From: Clostridium sp. OS1-26
Lineage (GTDB): Bacteria; Bacillota; Clostridia; Clostridiales; Clostridiaceae
Direction: 5' to 3'
NCBI RefSeq assembly: GCF_030915445.1
Contig: NZ_CP133264.1
Span: 3,381,208-3,445,207, forward strand
DNA length: 64,000 nt
The stretch's first letter is position 1. Each line of letters opens with the position of its first letter. The position numbers and the translations under genes are program-made. Under the pieces are notes generated by a model, which saw only the letters and a program-made list of their open reading frames with translations, searched no databases and was not told the DNA's origin. Of this stretch, positions 44,146-54,189 are shown piece by piece.

Positions 44146-45126
44146 TTATTCTGTTGCTCCACCGCAGCTTGATCCGCCGCCTGAAGTACAGGCATAACAA
44201 TGGTTTCCTAAACACATTGTACGTTTTTTAATTGGAGTACCCCTTAACATGCTAATATGGCTTGATCCCTTCACAGTCCAGGCTAATGTTTGATTGAAAT
44301 CACAATCGTAAAGTTTTCCATCCCAAGCAACAGAGAGTTGATTTCTACACATCATGTTCTCCACTGTTGAAGCATTAAAGCTATTAGAAAGTCTTTGCAT
44401 ATACCCTTCTAAGTTGTTACTTCTTTTGAGAAATAATCCAAAGCGGCCTACAGGGTTGTTTGTAATTGTAAATAAATGATTGAATACAATGCCATGCTGC
44501 TCCTGTAGTTTGCGTTTATATTCTACCTCCATTGCTTCTTGAGACGGAGGCAAGAAGGCACCACCTGGATTGTAGACAAGGTTTAAAACAAGATGTTGTT
44601 CTTTACCATATCCTAAACTATTTAATTCCTGCAGCATGGAAATACTCTTTTCAAATACGCCTTCGCCCCGCTGTCTATTTGTGTCCTTAGCACTGTAATA
44701 GGGGAGAGAACAGACAACCTCCACCTTATGTTTTGCATAAAATTCTGGTAAATGCTTGTACTCTTTTTCGTGTAATACAACTAAGTTGGAGCGTACAATT
44801 ACTTTACATCCCATAGATGAGGCCTCTTCAATGAGCCACTCAAAATGAGGATTCATCTCAGGTGCTCCGCCTGTAATATCTAAAACTGAGAAGTTATTTT
44901 CTTTAAATACTTGTAAACAAGCTTTCATCGTTTCCAAGGGCATACTCTCTGTACGATTCGGGCCTGCCTCAACATGGCAGTGCTTACAGGCCAAGTTGCA
45001 AACCTTTCCAACATTGATTTGCATTGTTGTCAATGATTTATTTGTTTTGCAAAAGTCTTCATTTTCTATTCTAGTAACAAATTTAGGAATACATTTTAAT
45101 TCTTCTAGATAATTTTCATTATTCAT
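44146..45126 (-). CDS. arsS: Arsenosugar-biosynthesis radical SAM protein ArsS
   Basis: 326 residues. Radical SAM cluster CNLACKHCHVEAGPNRTES near residue 50, ITGGAPEMNPHF after it, and the Cys-rich C-terminus HCYACTSGGGSSCGG. In this family some members use selenocysteine in that tail; all positions are Cys here. ArsS transfers the 5'-deoxyadenosyl group to methylated arsenic to make arsenosugars. I start at 45126 because ggtggag lies six bases before it; the GTG at 45138 is part of that region. Directly follows its partner gene. Confidence 0.88.
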   Translation of the reverse strand: MNNENYLEELKCIPKFVTRIENEDFCKTNKSLTTMQINVGKVCNLACKHCHVEAGPNRTESMPLETMKACLQVFKENNFSVLDITGGAPEMNPHFEWLIEEASSMGCKVIVRSNLVVLHEKEYKHLPEFYAKHKVEVVCSLPYYSAKDTNRQRGEGVFEKSISMLQELNSLGYGKEQHLVLNLVYNPGGAFLPPSQEAMEVEYKRKLQEQHGIVFNHLFTITNNPVGRFGLFLKRSNNLEGYMQRLSNSFNASTVENMMCRNQLSVAWDGKLYDCDFNQTLAWTVKGSSHISMLRGTPIKKRTMCLGNHCYACTSGGGSSCGGATE

Positions 45127-45138
45127 AGCAGTCTCCAC

Positions 45139-45471
45139 CTAAAGCTCTAACTTGTTTGCTACATTTTTCATTTGAACACCGTGAACTAAAGTGGCGCCTC
45201 CGCGGATTGCAGCTGCTACATGGATTGCTTCCACCATTTGTTCCTGGTTTACGCCTTTTTCCAAACAACCTTGTGTATAAGAATCAATGCAATAAGGACA
45301 CTGCACTGCATGTGCTACTGCCAAAGCAACAATAGCTTTTTCACGAGCTGTCAATGCGCCTTCTTCAAATACTGCTCCATAATACTCCATAAATTTTTTC
45401 CACAAGTTAGGAGCATCTTCTCCTATTGTACCGAACTTTGATAAGTCTTCTGGATTGTAGTAAGTATTCAT
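45139..45471 (-). CDS. Arsenosugar-associated AhpD/CMD-like protein
   Basis: 110 residues of the carboxymuconolactone-decarboxylase/AhpD fold with redox motif AVQCPYCIDSYTQG (CxxC plus the downstream acidic and His positions). It is the usual partner of ArsS and is encoded 12 bases ahead of it in one operon. Ribosome binding site gaggagga. Confidence 0.88.
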   Translation of the reverse strand: MNTYYNPEDLSKFGTIGEDAPNLWKKFMEYYGAVFEEGALTAREKAIVALAVAHAVQCPYCIDSYTQGCLEKGVNQEQMVEAIHVAAAIRGGATLVHGVQMKNVANKLEL

Positions 45472-45724
45472 TTATATTCCTCCTCTTAATGTACATAAAA
45501 TATCCAATAATTCTATAACATTAATTGTAAACTGATAATCTAAGTTATTGTATATCACCTTTTAGGCTGTGTCAAATAAAAAGAATTAATAAATTTAAAG
45601 TTATTAATTCAAATATTTTATATTTTATACTAATTAAATATACTTTAATTTTGTGCAGCAATCATTCATGTTATAATAAAGTGAAACTTAAAGGAAATCA
45701 AAGACAAATGAGGAGGAAAAAGAA

Positions 45725-46153
45725 ATGGATGAACAAAAAATATTAAATGCTTTTTCAGAAGGATTTGACTGTTCTCAGGTGGTTCTAAGCAGTGTATCAG
45801 ATGAACTAGGAATAGATGATGTTACTGCAAAAAAGATTTCTGCCTGTTTTGGTGGTGGTATGTTTTGTGGAAGCACTTGTGGAGCTATAACTGGAGCGCT
45901 TATGGCAATTGGATTAAAGTATGGACACAGTATACCTAATACCCCAGAAGTAAAAAATGAAAATATTGCAAAACTAATGGAATTTAAATGGAAATTTTTA
46001 GAAAAATATGATTCTGTTATCTGTAAGGAGCTTTTAGGATATGACATCAGCGTTCCTGAAGACATGGAAAAGATTATGGAAAAACAATTACTTACTACAT
46101 TCTGCCCAAGGTTAGTAGCAGATGTGATTTCAACTTTAAAAGAGGTTATATAG
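45725..46153 (+). CDS. C_GCAxxG_C_C family redox protein
   Basis: 142 residues. Family cysteines are visible as GFDCSQVV, ACFGGGMFCGSTCGAITGALM, CKELLGYD and FCPRLV. Members are small redox proteins often near molybdenum or selenium enzymes. It is 54 bases ahead of a molybdopterin oxidoreductase gene and probably co-transcribed. Confidence 0.88.
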   Translation: MDEQKILNAFSEGFDCSQVVLSSVSDELGIDDVTAKKISACFGGGMFCGSTCGAITGALMAIGLKYGHSIPNTPEVKNENIAKLMEFKWKFLEKYDSVICKELLGYDISVPEDMEKIMEKQLLTTFCPRLVADVISTLKEVI

Positions 46154-46207
46154 ATATCTAAATGAAAAATTAGAACATAAATATGATATAAGAAGGAGGA
46201 ATAATTC

Positions 46208-48214
46208 ATGGAAGTTTTACGTTCAGTTTGTCCCTATGATTGCCCTGACACCTGTGGCTTGCTTATTCATGTAGACGGTGGAAAAGCTGTGAAAGTACAG
46301 GGGGATCCGGAGCATACTTTTACACGAGGAAGTCTTTGTCCGAAAATGGCTCATTATGAAAAAACAGTTCATTCTTCAAAGCGAATCTTAACGCCATTGC
46401 GAAGAACTGGTCCTAAGGGTAGCGGTAATTTTGAGCCTATTTCCTGGACTGAGGCTATTGAACATATAAAGACAAAGTGGAATGAAATTATTACAAAGCA
46501 TGGGGCAGAAGCAATACTGCCATATTCCTATGCTGGAACAATGGGTCTTGTTCAGCGTAATTCTGGACATCCGTTTTTTTATAATTTAGGTGCATCAAGG
46601 CTTGAACGTACTATTTGCTCACCAGCAAAAGAATATGGTTGGAACGCAGCAATGGGGAAAACAATGGGACCTCATCCTAAAGAAATTCAGAAAAGTGACT
46701 TAGTTATTTTGTGGGGAATTCATGCAGTGGCAACCAATATTCACCTTATACATGACATCAATGAGGCTAGAAAACAAGGGGCAAAGGTATGGTTAATCGA
46801 TACCTATAAAAATTCCACAGCTAAGATTGCTGATGAGGTTTTTATAGTTAAACCAGGTACTGACGGTGCTTTAGCTCTTGGATTGATGCATGTAATAGCT
46901 AAAGAAAACTTAGTTGATGAAGAATTTATCAAGGAACATGTACAAGGGTATGATGAACTTAAATTAGAGGTTCTACCAAATTATTCACCACAGGTAGTAA
47001 GTGAGATAACGGGAATTGATGCTGATATAATTGAAAATATGGCAATGCAGTATGCTAAAGCTCAAGGACCATTTATTAGACTTGGAAGCGGCCTATCCCG
47101 TTATGGAAATGGCGCAATGACTGTGCGTATAATTACTTGTCTACCTGCGCTAGTTGGAGCCTGGGGAAAACCAGGAGGTGGTCTGCTTACCGGTACAACT
47201 ACTGGAGATGCATATGATACAAGCCTAGTAACTCATGAAGACTTTCAAGAAAAAACAACAAGAATTATAAACATGAATAAATTAGGCAATGCACTTAATG
47301 AAGTTAAGGATCCACCTATAATGAGTTTATATGTGTATCATTCTAATCCAGCGGCAATAGCTCCTGATCAGAATATGGTGTTGCAGGGATTGGCTAGAGA
47401 AGATCTTTTTACTATAGTTCATGAACGTTTTATGACTGATACAGCAAAATATGCTGATATAGTATTGCCGGCAACCACTTCACTTGAACATAGCGACTTG
47501 TACCGTGCTTATGGACATTATACGATACAGCGAGCTTACGCAGCGATTCCGCCAGTAGGACAGGCAAAATCCAACTGGGAAGTATTTTGCTTGTTAGCAG
47601 AGGCAATGGGTATAAATAAGCCTTTCTTCAATCAATCTGCTGATGATTTAATTGATAGTATTTTAGCTAAACCATCTTCATGGCTGGCAAGTACTAAGAT
47701 TGAAACACTGCTTGAAGGGCGACCATTAGAATTACCAATGCCTGATAATTATAAGACTCAGTTTAAAACCTCTTCAGGGAAAATTGAGATTTTAAATTCT
47801 AAGGAAGATGAGCCTTTACCAAAGTATTTTAAGCCTCATGGAGATAAGGCGGAGTTCTGGTTGATCAACGCTCCTGACGCTCGATTATTGAATTCATCCT
47901 TTAATGAGAGAGAGGAACTAACGAAAACAAATAGAATGCTATTACAGATGAATCCTGATGATGCGGCTAAAATGAGTTTTAAAGATGAACAGATGGTTAT
48001 TGCTTACAATGATCGTGGAGAGGTGACCTTTAGGCTTAAAATTACAGATAAAATACCAATAGGCGTTGTTGTTACTGAAGGAGTATGGTGGCTTGAACAC
48101 ACACCAGGCAACCGTTCAGTAAATACTCTAACTTCACAACGATTGACTGATAAGGGGCAAGGAAGCACTTTTTATGATGTTAAAGTAAATGTTAGAGCGG
48201 TGGCTAAGCGATGA
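46208..48214 (+). CDS. Molybdopterin-dependent oxidoreductase (DMSO reductase family)
   Basis: 668 residues. The N-terminal [4Fe-4S] site is CPYDCPDTCG followed by RGSLCPK. The Mo-pterin domains include ILPYSYAGTMGLVQ, WGIHAVATN, RLGSGLSRYGNGA and the C-terminal dinucleotide-binding domain from about residue 555. No Tat or Sec signal, so cytoplasmic. A Cys in RTICSPAKE (near residue 138) is in the region of the metal ligand. Substrate unknown; the arsenosugar genes lie divergently upstream. Confidence 0.87.
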   Translation: MEVLRSVCPYDCPDTCGLLIHVDGGKAVKVQGDPEHTFTRGSLCPKMAHYEKTVHSSKRILTPLRRTGPKGSGNFEPISWTEAIEHIKTKWNEIITKHGAEAILPYSYAGTMGLVQRNSGHPFFYNLGASRLERTICSPAKEYGWNAAMGKTMGPHPKEIQKSDLVILWGIHAVATNIHLIHDINEARKQGAKVWLIDTYKNSTAKIADEVFIVKPGTDGALALGLMHVIAKENLVDEEFIKEHVQGYDELKLEVLPNYSPQVVSEITGIDADIIENMAMQYAKAQGPFIRLGSGLSRYGNGAMTVRIITCLPALVGAWGKPGGGLLTGTTTGDAYDTSLVTHEDFQEKTTRIINMNKLGNALNEVKDPPIMSLYVYHSNPAAIAPDQNMVLQGLAREDLFTIVHERFMTDTAKYADIVLPATTSLEHSDLYRAYGHYTIQRAYAAIPPVGQAKSNWEVFCLLAEAMGINKPFFNQSADDLIDSILAKPSSWLASTKIETLLEGRPLELPMPDNYKTQFKTSSGKIEILNSKEDEPLPKYFKPHGDKAEFWLINAPDARLLNSSFNEREELTKTNRMLLQMNPDDAAKMSFKDEQMVIAYNDRGEVTFRLKITDKIPIGVVVTEGVWWLEHTPGNRSVNTLTSQRLTDKGQGSTFYDVKVNVRAVAKR

Positions 48215-48270
48215 TTTAATGATTAAAATTAAAGATTTAGCAAGTAAATTTAAAGTATAGGGTTACAAGG

Positions 48271-48300
48271 CTCATACCGATTTGGTATGAGTCTTTTTTT
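48271..48300 (+). terminator. Rho-independent terminator after the molybdopterin enzyme gene
   Basis: ctcatacc (48271-48278) with ggtatgag (48284-48291), followed by tctttttttc. Confidence 0.88.
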
Positions 48301-48367
48301 CATAGTATTGTTAATATTGTTTTTGGAAAAATTAATAATAATAAATAATTTTAAACGAGGTGTATCA

Positions 48368-49552
48368 ATGATTTCTAATTTCTTGATAAATAAGTTTGTA
48401 AGAGGTTACTCTGATACTAAAAGTAAAAAAGTGAGAGAGAGGTATGGATACCTTGGAGGAATAATGGGAGCATTGATAAACATGGCTCTATTTGGCATTA
48501 AGTTTACTGTGGGAATTGTTGTAAACAGTATTGCAGTTACAGCGGAAGCCTTCAATAATCTCTCAGATGTGGCATCATCACTGGTAACTATTTTTGGCTT
48601 TAAGTTATCTGGAAAGCCTGCAGACAAAGAGCACCCCTTTGGACATGGTAGAATTGAGTACATTTCAGGATTGATAGTGGCATTTTTAGTTATGATGGTA
48701 GGATATGAGTTTGTAAAAAGCTCCTTTAATAGGATTAAAAAACCTGCTCCTGTTAGTTTTTCTCTTATACCATTTGTTTTGTTACTAATATCCATAGTAC
48801 TTAAGGTATGGCTTGGCGGGTTTTATAAAGATATAGGAAATAAGATAGATTCTTCTGCACTTCGAGCCTCAAGTGTAGAGGCTATTAGTGACGTTTTTTC
48901 TACTGCAGCAGTAGCACTTGCTCTTTTAGCTTCTAGATTTACAGCCTTGCCTATAGATGGATATATAGGTATGGTTGTTTCTTTAGTTATTCTTTATGCT
49001 GGCTTTAATTTAATAAAAGATACTTTAGATCCTCTTCTTGGTACTGCACCAGAAAAGGAGCTTGTGGAAAGCATACAAGAGATGCTTTTAGATTATGAAT
49101 ATATAAATGGAGTTCATGATTTACTTGTGCATAATTATGGCCCAGGAAGAATTATTGCATCTATTCATGCTGAGATTCCTTCAAATATACCAATAGTTAA
49201 AATACATGAAATAATAGATAGAGCAGAAAAAGAAATATCTACCGCCCTGGATATTTATTTGGCAATTCACATGGACCCTATTAATACTGATGATAAGGAA
49301 ATATTAGAGGCCAGACAAGAACTTGCAGAGACATTAAAAACTCTTCCTATAGTGAAATCTTTTCACGATTTTAGAGTAGTAGGTGAAGGAGAAAATAAGA
49401 ATTTAATCTTTGATGTAGTAATTGGTGCTGATCATAAGCTTACAAAAAGTGAAGAACTTAACTTACAAAAAGATATAAATTTTAAATTAAAAAAATTGTA
49501 TCCAAATTACAATGCAGTTATAACAATAGATAAAGATTATTTAAGCATATGA
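48368..49552 (+). CDS. Cation diffusion facilitator (CDF) metal transporter
   Basis: 394 residues. It has VTAEAFNNLSDVASSLVTI and HPFGHGRIEYISGL, the CDF metal-site region, six membrane segments, then a cytoplasmic ferredoxin-like domain. It exports divalent metal (Zn, Fe, Mn or Cd) against protons. I start at 48368 behind cgaggtg; the longer in-frame start at 48287 lies inside the upstream terminator. Confidence 0.9.
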   Translation: MISNFLINKFVRGYSDTKSKKVRERYGYLGGIMGALINMALFGIKFTVGIVVNSIAVTAEAFNNLSDVASSLVTIFGFKLSGKPADKEHPFGHGRIEYISGLIVAFLVMMVGYEFVKSSFNRIKKPAPVSFSLIPFVLLLISIVLKVWLGGFYKDIGNKIDSSALRASSVEAISDVFSTAAVALALLASRFTALPIDGYIGMVVSLVILYAGFNLIKDTLDPLLGTAPEKELVESIQEMLLDYEYINGVHDLLVHNYGPGRIIASIHAEIPSNIPIVKIHEIIDRAEKEISTALDIYLAIHMDPINTDDKEILEARQELAETLKTLPIVKSFHDFRVVGEGENKNLIFDVVIGADHKLTKSEELNLQKDINFKLKKLYPNYNAVITIDKDYLSI

Positions 49553-49609
49553 AAATTAGGTAACAGTTTCTCAGATTTTAAGTATAATTTTTGATGAGAA
49601 TTATAAATA

Positions 49610-49651
49610 AGATGCGAAGTATGGCAAGTATTGCTATATTTCGCATCTTTC
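49610..49651 (+). terminator. Hairpin terminator after the CDF gene
   Basis: agatgcgaa (49610-49618) with ttcgcatct (49640-49648) plus partial pairing inside, followed by ttctgtt. Confidence 0.7.
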
Positions 49652-49724
49652 TGTTAAAATACTTTTAATGAAGTTCAAAATCAAATATTTAATAACTATT
49701 TTTAAGCTAGTTAGGAGGGGATGA

Positions 49725-51332
49725 ATGATGAATAAAAATATAACAATAAGAAATATACTTGACAATCCTAAATTTAACAATTTCAAAATACTGGCTGGAG
49801 AAAAAGGATTAAATAGAAAAGCTAGGTCCATAACAGTTATGGATGCGCCAGATCCATTCCCATGGACCAAAGGTGGTGAAATAGTATTATCCAGCGGTTA
49901 TATCTTTAAAATAAATATTAATAAGTTTTGTAATATAATAATGGATTTACATAAAGCTGGTATTTCAGCGCTATTTATAAAACTGAAAAGGTTTTTTGAT
50001 AAACTTCCTGAAGATGTTGTTCGCCTTGCTGATGAAATTCAGTTTCCAATAGTTGAGGTTCCTGCAAGCCTAGCTTTTATTGAAGTTATTAACCCCGTTT
50101 TATTACAAATAATAGATCATCAATCAGAAATATTAAAAATCTCAGAGGAAATTCATAAGACATTTACAAATTTAGTAATTAATAATGAAGAAACACAGAG
50201 CATAATAAATGTTCTATCAGATATATTAAATGAGGACATTCTCTATTATGATTTACATTTTCAAAAAATGTATTTTTCGAAAAATGTACACAGTATACCA
50301 AGTGATATAGAGAATTTTAACCTTAAAGATATTTTAGAAAGTTATAATTATTACACAATAGGAGTAAATAATGAAACTTATGGATACATAATATACTTAA
50401 AAGCTAAAGAATCTAAGCAGCAAAATGATGATTATAATGCTTTAACTCATGCAAATACAGCGATTGTCCTGGCTGTTCAGAAAAAAATATCCAGTATGCA
50501 AATAGAAGATAGGCATAAAAATGAATTTGTACAGGATCTTATCATGAATAATATAAAATTTGAAGGCGAGGCGAAAAAGAGAGCAGCTATATATGGGTGG
50601 GATCTTTCAAAAGATATCTACGTAATGGTAGTAGATATAGATAACTTTAAAGAGAAATATTTAAAACTTGAGCATAAGAATTTTAATGCTAAACTCGAAC
50701 TTATAAGGGAAAAAATTTTTAAGAACTCCATAGAGATCGTAAAATTCTCTTTCAAAAATGCTATTTACGGGAAATTTAGTGACAGTATAGTATTTATTCT
50801 ACAGCCTAATGGTATGGACTTAAAGACAATGAATACTTATTTGAAAAAAATTGGAGATGAAATAAGGAATGCAATTTTTAAAAATTTTGATTTTACTGTA
50901 ATGGTGGGTTTTGGGGAATTTACGAATGACATAATGAGCATATATAAAAGTTATAATGAAGCTATTATATCAATTAAGGTAGGAAGAGTATTATATAAAA
51001 AGAATGCTACAATATTTCACAAAGAACTCGGTGTGTACAGGCTGCTTTATTCTATATATAAAAATGAAGAAGCTCAGGAGTTTTATACATCAAGTCTAGG
51101 AAAAATAATAGAACATGATGAAAAATATAATTCGGAGCTTCTAAAAACCATGATTTGCATCTTGGAAAATGATTGGAACCTAAAAGATTCTGCAAAGGAT
51201 ATGTACGTACATTATAATACTATAAAATATAGATATAAAAAAGTCTGTGAGCTGTTAAATGAAGATTTAAACGAAAATGAAATTAGATTGAAATTATCAC
51301 TGGCATTAAAAATTTATCAAATGACAGAGTGA
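49725..51332 (+). CDS. PucR-family transcriptional regulator
   Basis: 535 residues. N-terminal PucR domain (GEKGLNRKARSITVMDAPDP, then FPWTKGGEIVLSSGY), a degenerate GGDEF-like middle part and a C-terminal HTH (WNLKDSAKDMYVHYNTIKYR). Such regulators respond to purine or amino-acid catabolic ligands. The following genes are an MFS importer and an M20 amidohydrolase, the likely targets. Ribosome binding site aggagggg. Confidence 0.88.
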   Translation: MMNKNITIRNILDNPKFNNFKILAGEKGLNRKARSITVMDAPDPFPWTKGGEIVLSSGYIFKININKFCNIIMDLHKAGISALFIKLKRFFDKLPEDVVRLADEIQFPIVEVPASLAFIEVINPVLLQIIDHQSEILKISEEIHKTFTNLVINNEETQSIINVLSDILNEDILYYDLHFQKMYFSKNVHSIPSDIENFNLKDILESYNYYTIGVNNETYGYIIYLKAKESKQQNDDYNALTHANTAIVLAVQKKISSMQIEDRHKNEFVQDLIMNNIKFEGEAKKRAAIYGWDLSKDIYVMVVDIDNFKEKYLKLEHKNFNAKLELIREKIFKNSIEIVKFSFKNAIYGKFSDSIVFILQPNGMDLKTMNTYLKKIGDEIRNAIFKNFDFTVMVGFGEFTNDIMSIYKSYNEAIISIKVGRVLYKKNATIFHKELGVYRLLYSIYKNEEAQEFYTSSLGKIIEHDEKYNSELLKTMICILENDWNLKDSAKDMYVHYNTIKYRYKKVCELLNEDLNENEIRLKLSLALKIYQMTE

Positions 51333-51337
51333 TTCAC

Positions 51338-51372
51338 AAAAGGAACTATAAAATTTTTATAGTTCCTTTTTT
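51338..51372 (+). terminator. Rho-independent terminator after the PucR gene
   Basis: A 16-bp stem, aaaaggaactataaaa (51338-51353) with ttttatagttcctttt (51355-51370), followed by tttaac. The rest of the 297-bp gap holds the tandem repeat described separately. Confidence 0.88.
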
Positions 51373-51548
51373 AACTGTAAGGCTTCTAGATTGAAAGCTA
51401 AATTGTACCTGGGAATATAACTATATCAAACTCAGCATTAAACTAATCTATTTGTCTATTTGGACAAAAATATGATGATTTTTTTATTACTAAGGTATAA
51501 TGAAAACGCTTAAATTAATAAGTATAATAATCATAATGAGCTCAGGAT

Positions 51549-51637
51549 AATTATATTAATTTTATATTATGAGGAGGAGACATAAGTAATTTCTTAATTA
51601 TATTAATTTCATATAAGGAGGAGATGTGAGTGATTTC
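51549..51637 (+). repeat. Tandem duplication containing two ribosome binding sites
   Basis: Copy one (51549-51593) and copy two (51596-51637) share aattatattaattt, tata and aggaggaga. Copy two provides the ribosome binding site of the MFS gene; copy one has the same GGAGGAG with no start codon behind it. The copies differ at several bases, so the duplication is not recent. Confidence 0.65.
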
Positions 51638-52919
51638 AAAAAATGTGTCTTTGGAAGATAAATCAAAAGTGAGCTCCTATAGATGGGTGGTTTGGGGAAT
51701 ACTTGTAGCTATTTATATTATTGTATTCTTTCACAGGCTTTCAGTTGGAGTTATTGTAGGTGACCTTAAGAAATCTTTTGGAATGAATGCTACACAAATA
51801 GCGAACTTAGGTGCTATGTACTTTTATGCATATACTATAATGCAAATACCTACAGGTATTTTAGCTGACCATTTAGGTCCTAAGAAGACTGTTATAACAG
51901 GTTGTATAGTTGCTGCTATAGGATCAATAACATTCTCATTATCTGCTAGTATATTCATGGCATATTTTAGTAGGCTTTTAGTTGGTCTTGGAGTGTCTGT
52001 GGTATTCTTATCAATATTAAAGATTCAGGCTAACTGGTTTCCTGCTAAAGATTTCGCTTCTATGAGTGGTCTCACAAGCTTTATAGGAGGTATGGGAGGT
52101 CTTCTTGCACAAGCTCCGCTTATAGCATTAGTTGGTGTTATAGGATGGAGAGGCTCTTTCGGAATTATGGGTATTGCGACAGTAGTACTTGCTATCTTAG
52201 TAATAATATTTGTTAAAAATACTCCTACTGAAAAGGGATTACCTGAGGTTAATCCTCAACAGGTTCAAGCTGCGGTAGAATCTCAAAGTATTTTATTACA
52301 ATTAGTAGGTATAGTTAAGAATCCAAAAATTTGGGGGCCTGCGTTTGCCTATGGAGGAATAAATGGATGCTTCCTTCTATTTAGTGGAACATTTGGAGTT
52401 ACGTATATTACGTCTGTATATGGAGTGAGTAAAACTTATGCAGCTAACCTTATTTCAATAGCTGTATTGGTTGGAGGTATATCATGTTTATTAATTGGAA
52501 AAATATCGGATATGCTCAAGAATAGAAAGTTGCCTATGATAACACTTGCATCAATTTCAACTGCAGCATGGGTAATATTAGTTTTTGCAAAAACTCCTGA
52601 ATGGTTCATATTAATATTTGTAGTGTTAATTGGTATTTCAGGTTCAATTGGAGTCATATGCTGGTCTGTAGGAAAAGAGGTTAGCAATCCAAAACTTGCA
52701 GGAATGTCAATGTCTATAGTAAATGTATGCGGGTTTCTTTTTGCGGCGGTTCTCCCAATAATATGTGGAAAATTCATTGATATAAATGCTGCAGCTGGAT
52801 TATCCACTGCCGCGGCTTATCAAAAGGCATTTATAGTTCCAGTTGCTTCTTCTATTATAGCTTTGACTTTTACATTACTGACTAGTGAAACTAGGTGTGA
52901 GAATATTTATAAAGGATAG
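51630..52919 (+). CDS. MFS transporter (anion/metabolite:cation-type)
   Basis: 429 residues, twelve hydrophobic segments. It has VVWGILVAIYIIVFFHRLSV and QIPTGILADHLGPKKT, the MFS loop 2-3 signature, and ANWFPAKDFASMSG after segment 4, as in sugar-acid or nitrate-type symporters. GTG start, six bases after ggaggag. Followed 15 bases later by the M20 amidohydrolase, suggesting uptake of an N-acylated compound that is then hydrolysed. Confidence 0.86.
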   Translation: MISKNVSLEDKSKVSSYRWVVWGILVAIYIIVFFHRLSVGVIVGDLKKSFGMNATQIANLGAMYFYAYTIMQIPTGILADHLGPKKTVITGCIVAAIGSITFSLSASIFMAYFSRLLVGLGVSVVFLSILKIQANWFPAKDFASMSGLTSFIGGMGGLLAQAPLIALVGVIGWRGSFGIMGIATVVLAILVIIFVKNTPTEKGLPEVNPQQVQAAVESQSILLQLVGIVKNPKIWGPAFAYGGINGCFLLFSGTFGVTYITSVYGVSKTYAANLISIAVLVGGISCLLIGKISDMLKNRKLPMITLASISTAAWVILVFAKTPEWFILIFVVLIGISGSIGVICWSVGKEVSNPKLAGMSMSIVNVCGFLFAAVLPIICGKFIDINAAAGLSTAAAYQKAFIVPVASSIIALTFTLLTSETRCENIYKG

Positions 52920-52934
52920 AAAGGGTGTTTTTAG

Positions 52935-54104
52935 ATGTCGAATATGTTAAACAAGGCTAAATCTATTGAGAGTTATATAATAAACTTCAGAAGGGATCTA
53001 CATGAGAATCCTGAGATTAGTGGAGAAGAATTTAGAACTCAAGAAAAAATTATGAAAGAATTAGATAAATTGGGGATACCTTATAAGAAAGCAGGAAGCA
53101 CCTCTTTAATAGCGACACTAAAGGGTGCTAAAGCGGGGAAAACTGTAGCTTTAAGAGCAGACATAGATGCTCTTCCTATAAAAGAGGAATCAGATGTTGA
53201 ATTCAAATCCAAAAATCCCGGTGTAATGCATGCTTGTGGTCATGATGCCCATGCTGCTATGCTTCTTGGTGCTGCAAAAATTTTATCTGAAATGAAAGAT
53301 GAGATATCAGGAGAGGTTAGACTTTTTTTCCAGGAGGGCGAGGAAACCTTCTCAGGTGCAAAAAAAATAATAGAAGCAGGTGGAATGGATGGAGTTGATG
53401 CTTGCTTCGGTATTCATGCAATGTGCTTATTAGAAACAGGGTATGTAGATATTACTCCAGGATATAGAATGTCAGGCTGTGATACTATTTATGTTAAGTT
53501 TGAAGGAGTATCAGGACATGGTTCAGTTCCACATCTTGCCAAAGATACAATTCATCCTGCATGTGTTTTTGTTACAGATCTTCAGGGAATAGTAACTAAA
53601 AATGTTGATCCACAGCAGCCAGTGGTTCTTTCAGTAGGAAAGTTCGTTGGAGGAACAAAGGCAAATATCGTTAGCAAATACACAGATATTGATATTTCAA
53701 TGAGATACTTTGACCCTAAGGTTAGAGAAGTAGTGCATGAAGCAATAAAAAGACATGCAAAGGCTATTGCAGATGCTTATGAGATTAAGGTTGATGTAGT
53801 CATAGAGCAAAGTGCACTTAGTCTTTATAATGATGAAGAATTAACAACAATAGCAGATAATGCTTCTAAAAAAGTCTTTGGAGAAGGGAAAAACATAGCT
53901 TCACCAAAATTAATGGGATCAGAAGATATATCATATTATTTTCAACATGCTAAAGGAATTTTTGCAATGGTTGGACACAAAAATGAGGAAAAGGGATGTA
54001 CATACTATGCACATAATGAAAAATATAAGATTGATGAAGATTCCTTAAAATATGGCACAGCATTGCATGTACAATTTGCTCTAGATTTTTTAAATAATAA
54101 CTAG
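52935..54104 (+). CDS. M20-family amidohydrolase (N-acyl amino acid type)
   Basis: 389 residues. Metal-site motifs are MHACGHDAHAAMLLG, QEGEETFSGAKK and a C-terminal His in YYAHNEKY. LHENPEISGEE at the start is typical of the amidohydrolase (AmaA/IAA-amino-acid hydrolase) group. The dimerisation insert is at about residues 180-290. It cleaves the amide of N-acyl amino acids or related metabolites in the cytoplasm. Second gene of the MFS operon. Confidence 0.9.
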   Translation: MSNMLNKAKSIESYIINFRRDLHENPEISGEEFRTQEKIMKELDKLGIPYKKAGSTSLIATLKGAKAGKTVALRADIDALPIKEESDVEFKSKNPGVMHACGHDAHAAMLLGAAKILSEMKDEISGEVRLFFQEGEETFSGAKKIIEAGGMDGVDACFGIHAMCLLETGYVDITPGYRMSGCDTIYVKFEGVSGHGSVPHLAKDTIHPACVFVTDLQGIVTKNVDPQQPVVLSVGKFVGGTKANIVSKYTDIDISMRYFDPKVREVVHEAIKRHAKAIADAYEIKVDVVIEQSALSLYNDEELTTIADNASKKVFGEGKNIASPKLMGSEDISYYFQHAKGIFAMVGHKNEEKGCTYYAHNEKYKIDEDSLKYGTALHVQFALDFLNNN

Positions 54105-54142
54105 AATGGTTTAATGGGAAATAATTTGATAAAAAACCTTAG

Positions 54143-54189
54143 GAGAGTGTCGCAAAACTACTTTAAAGTAGTTTGCAATACTCTCTTTT
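54143..54189 (+). terminator. Rho-independent terminator of the MFS-M20 operon
   Basis: gagagtgtcgcaaaactac (from 54143) pairs with gtagtttgcaatactctc (to 54185), imperfect, followed by ttttatt. Confidence 0.85.

Noticed and set aside
54143..54185. Riboswitch-like leader
   Set aside because: The long stem is followed by a T-tract and lies just after the amidohydrolase gene and between convergent genes; it is an ordinary terminator.
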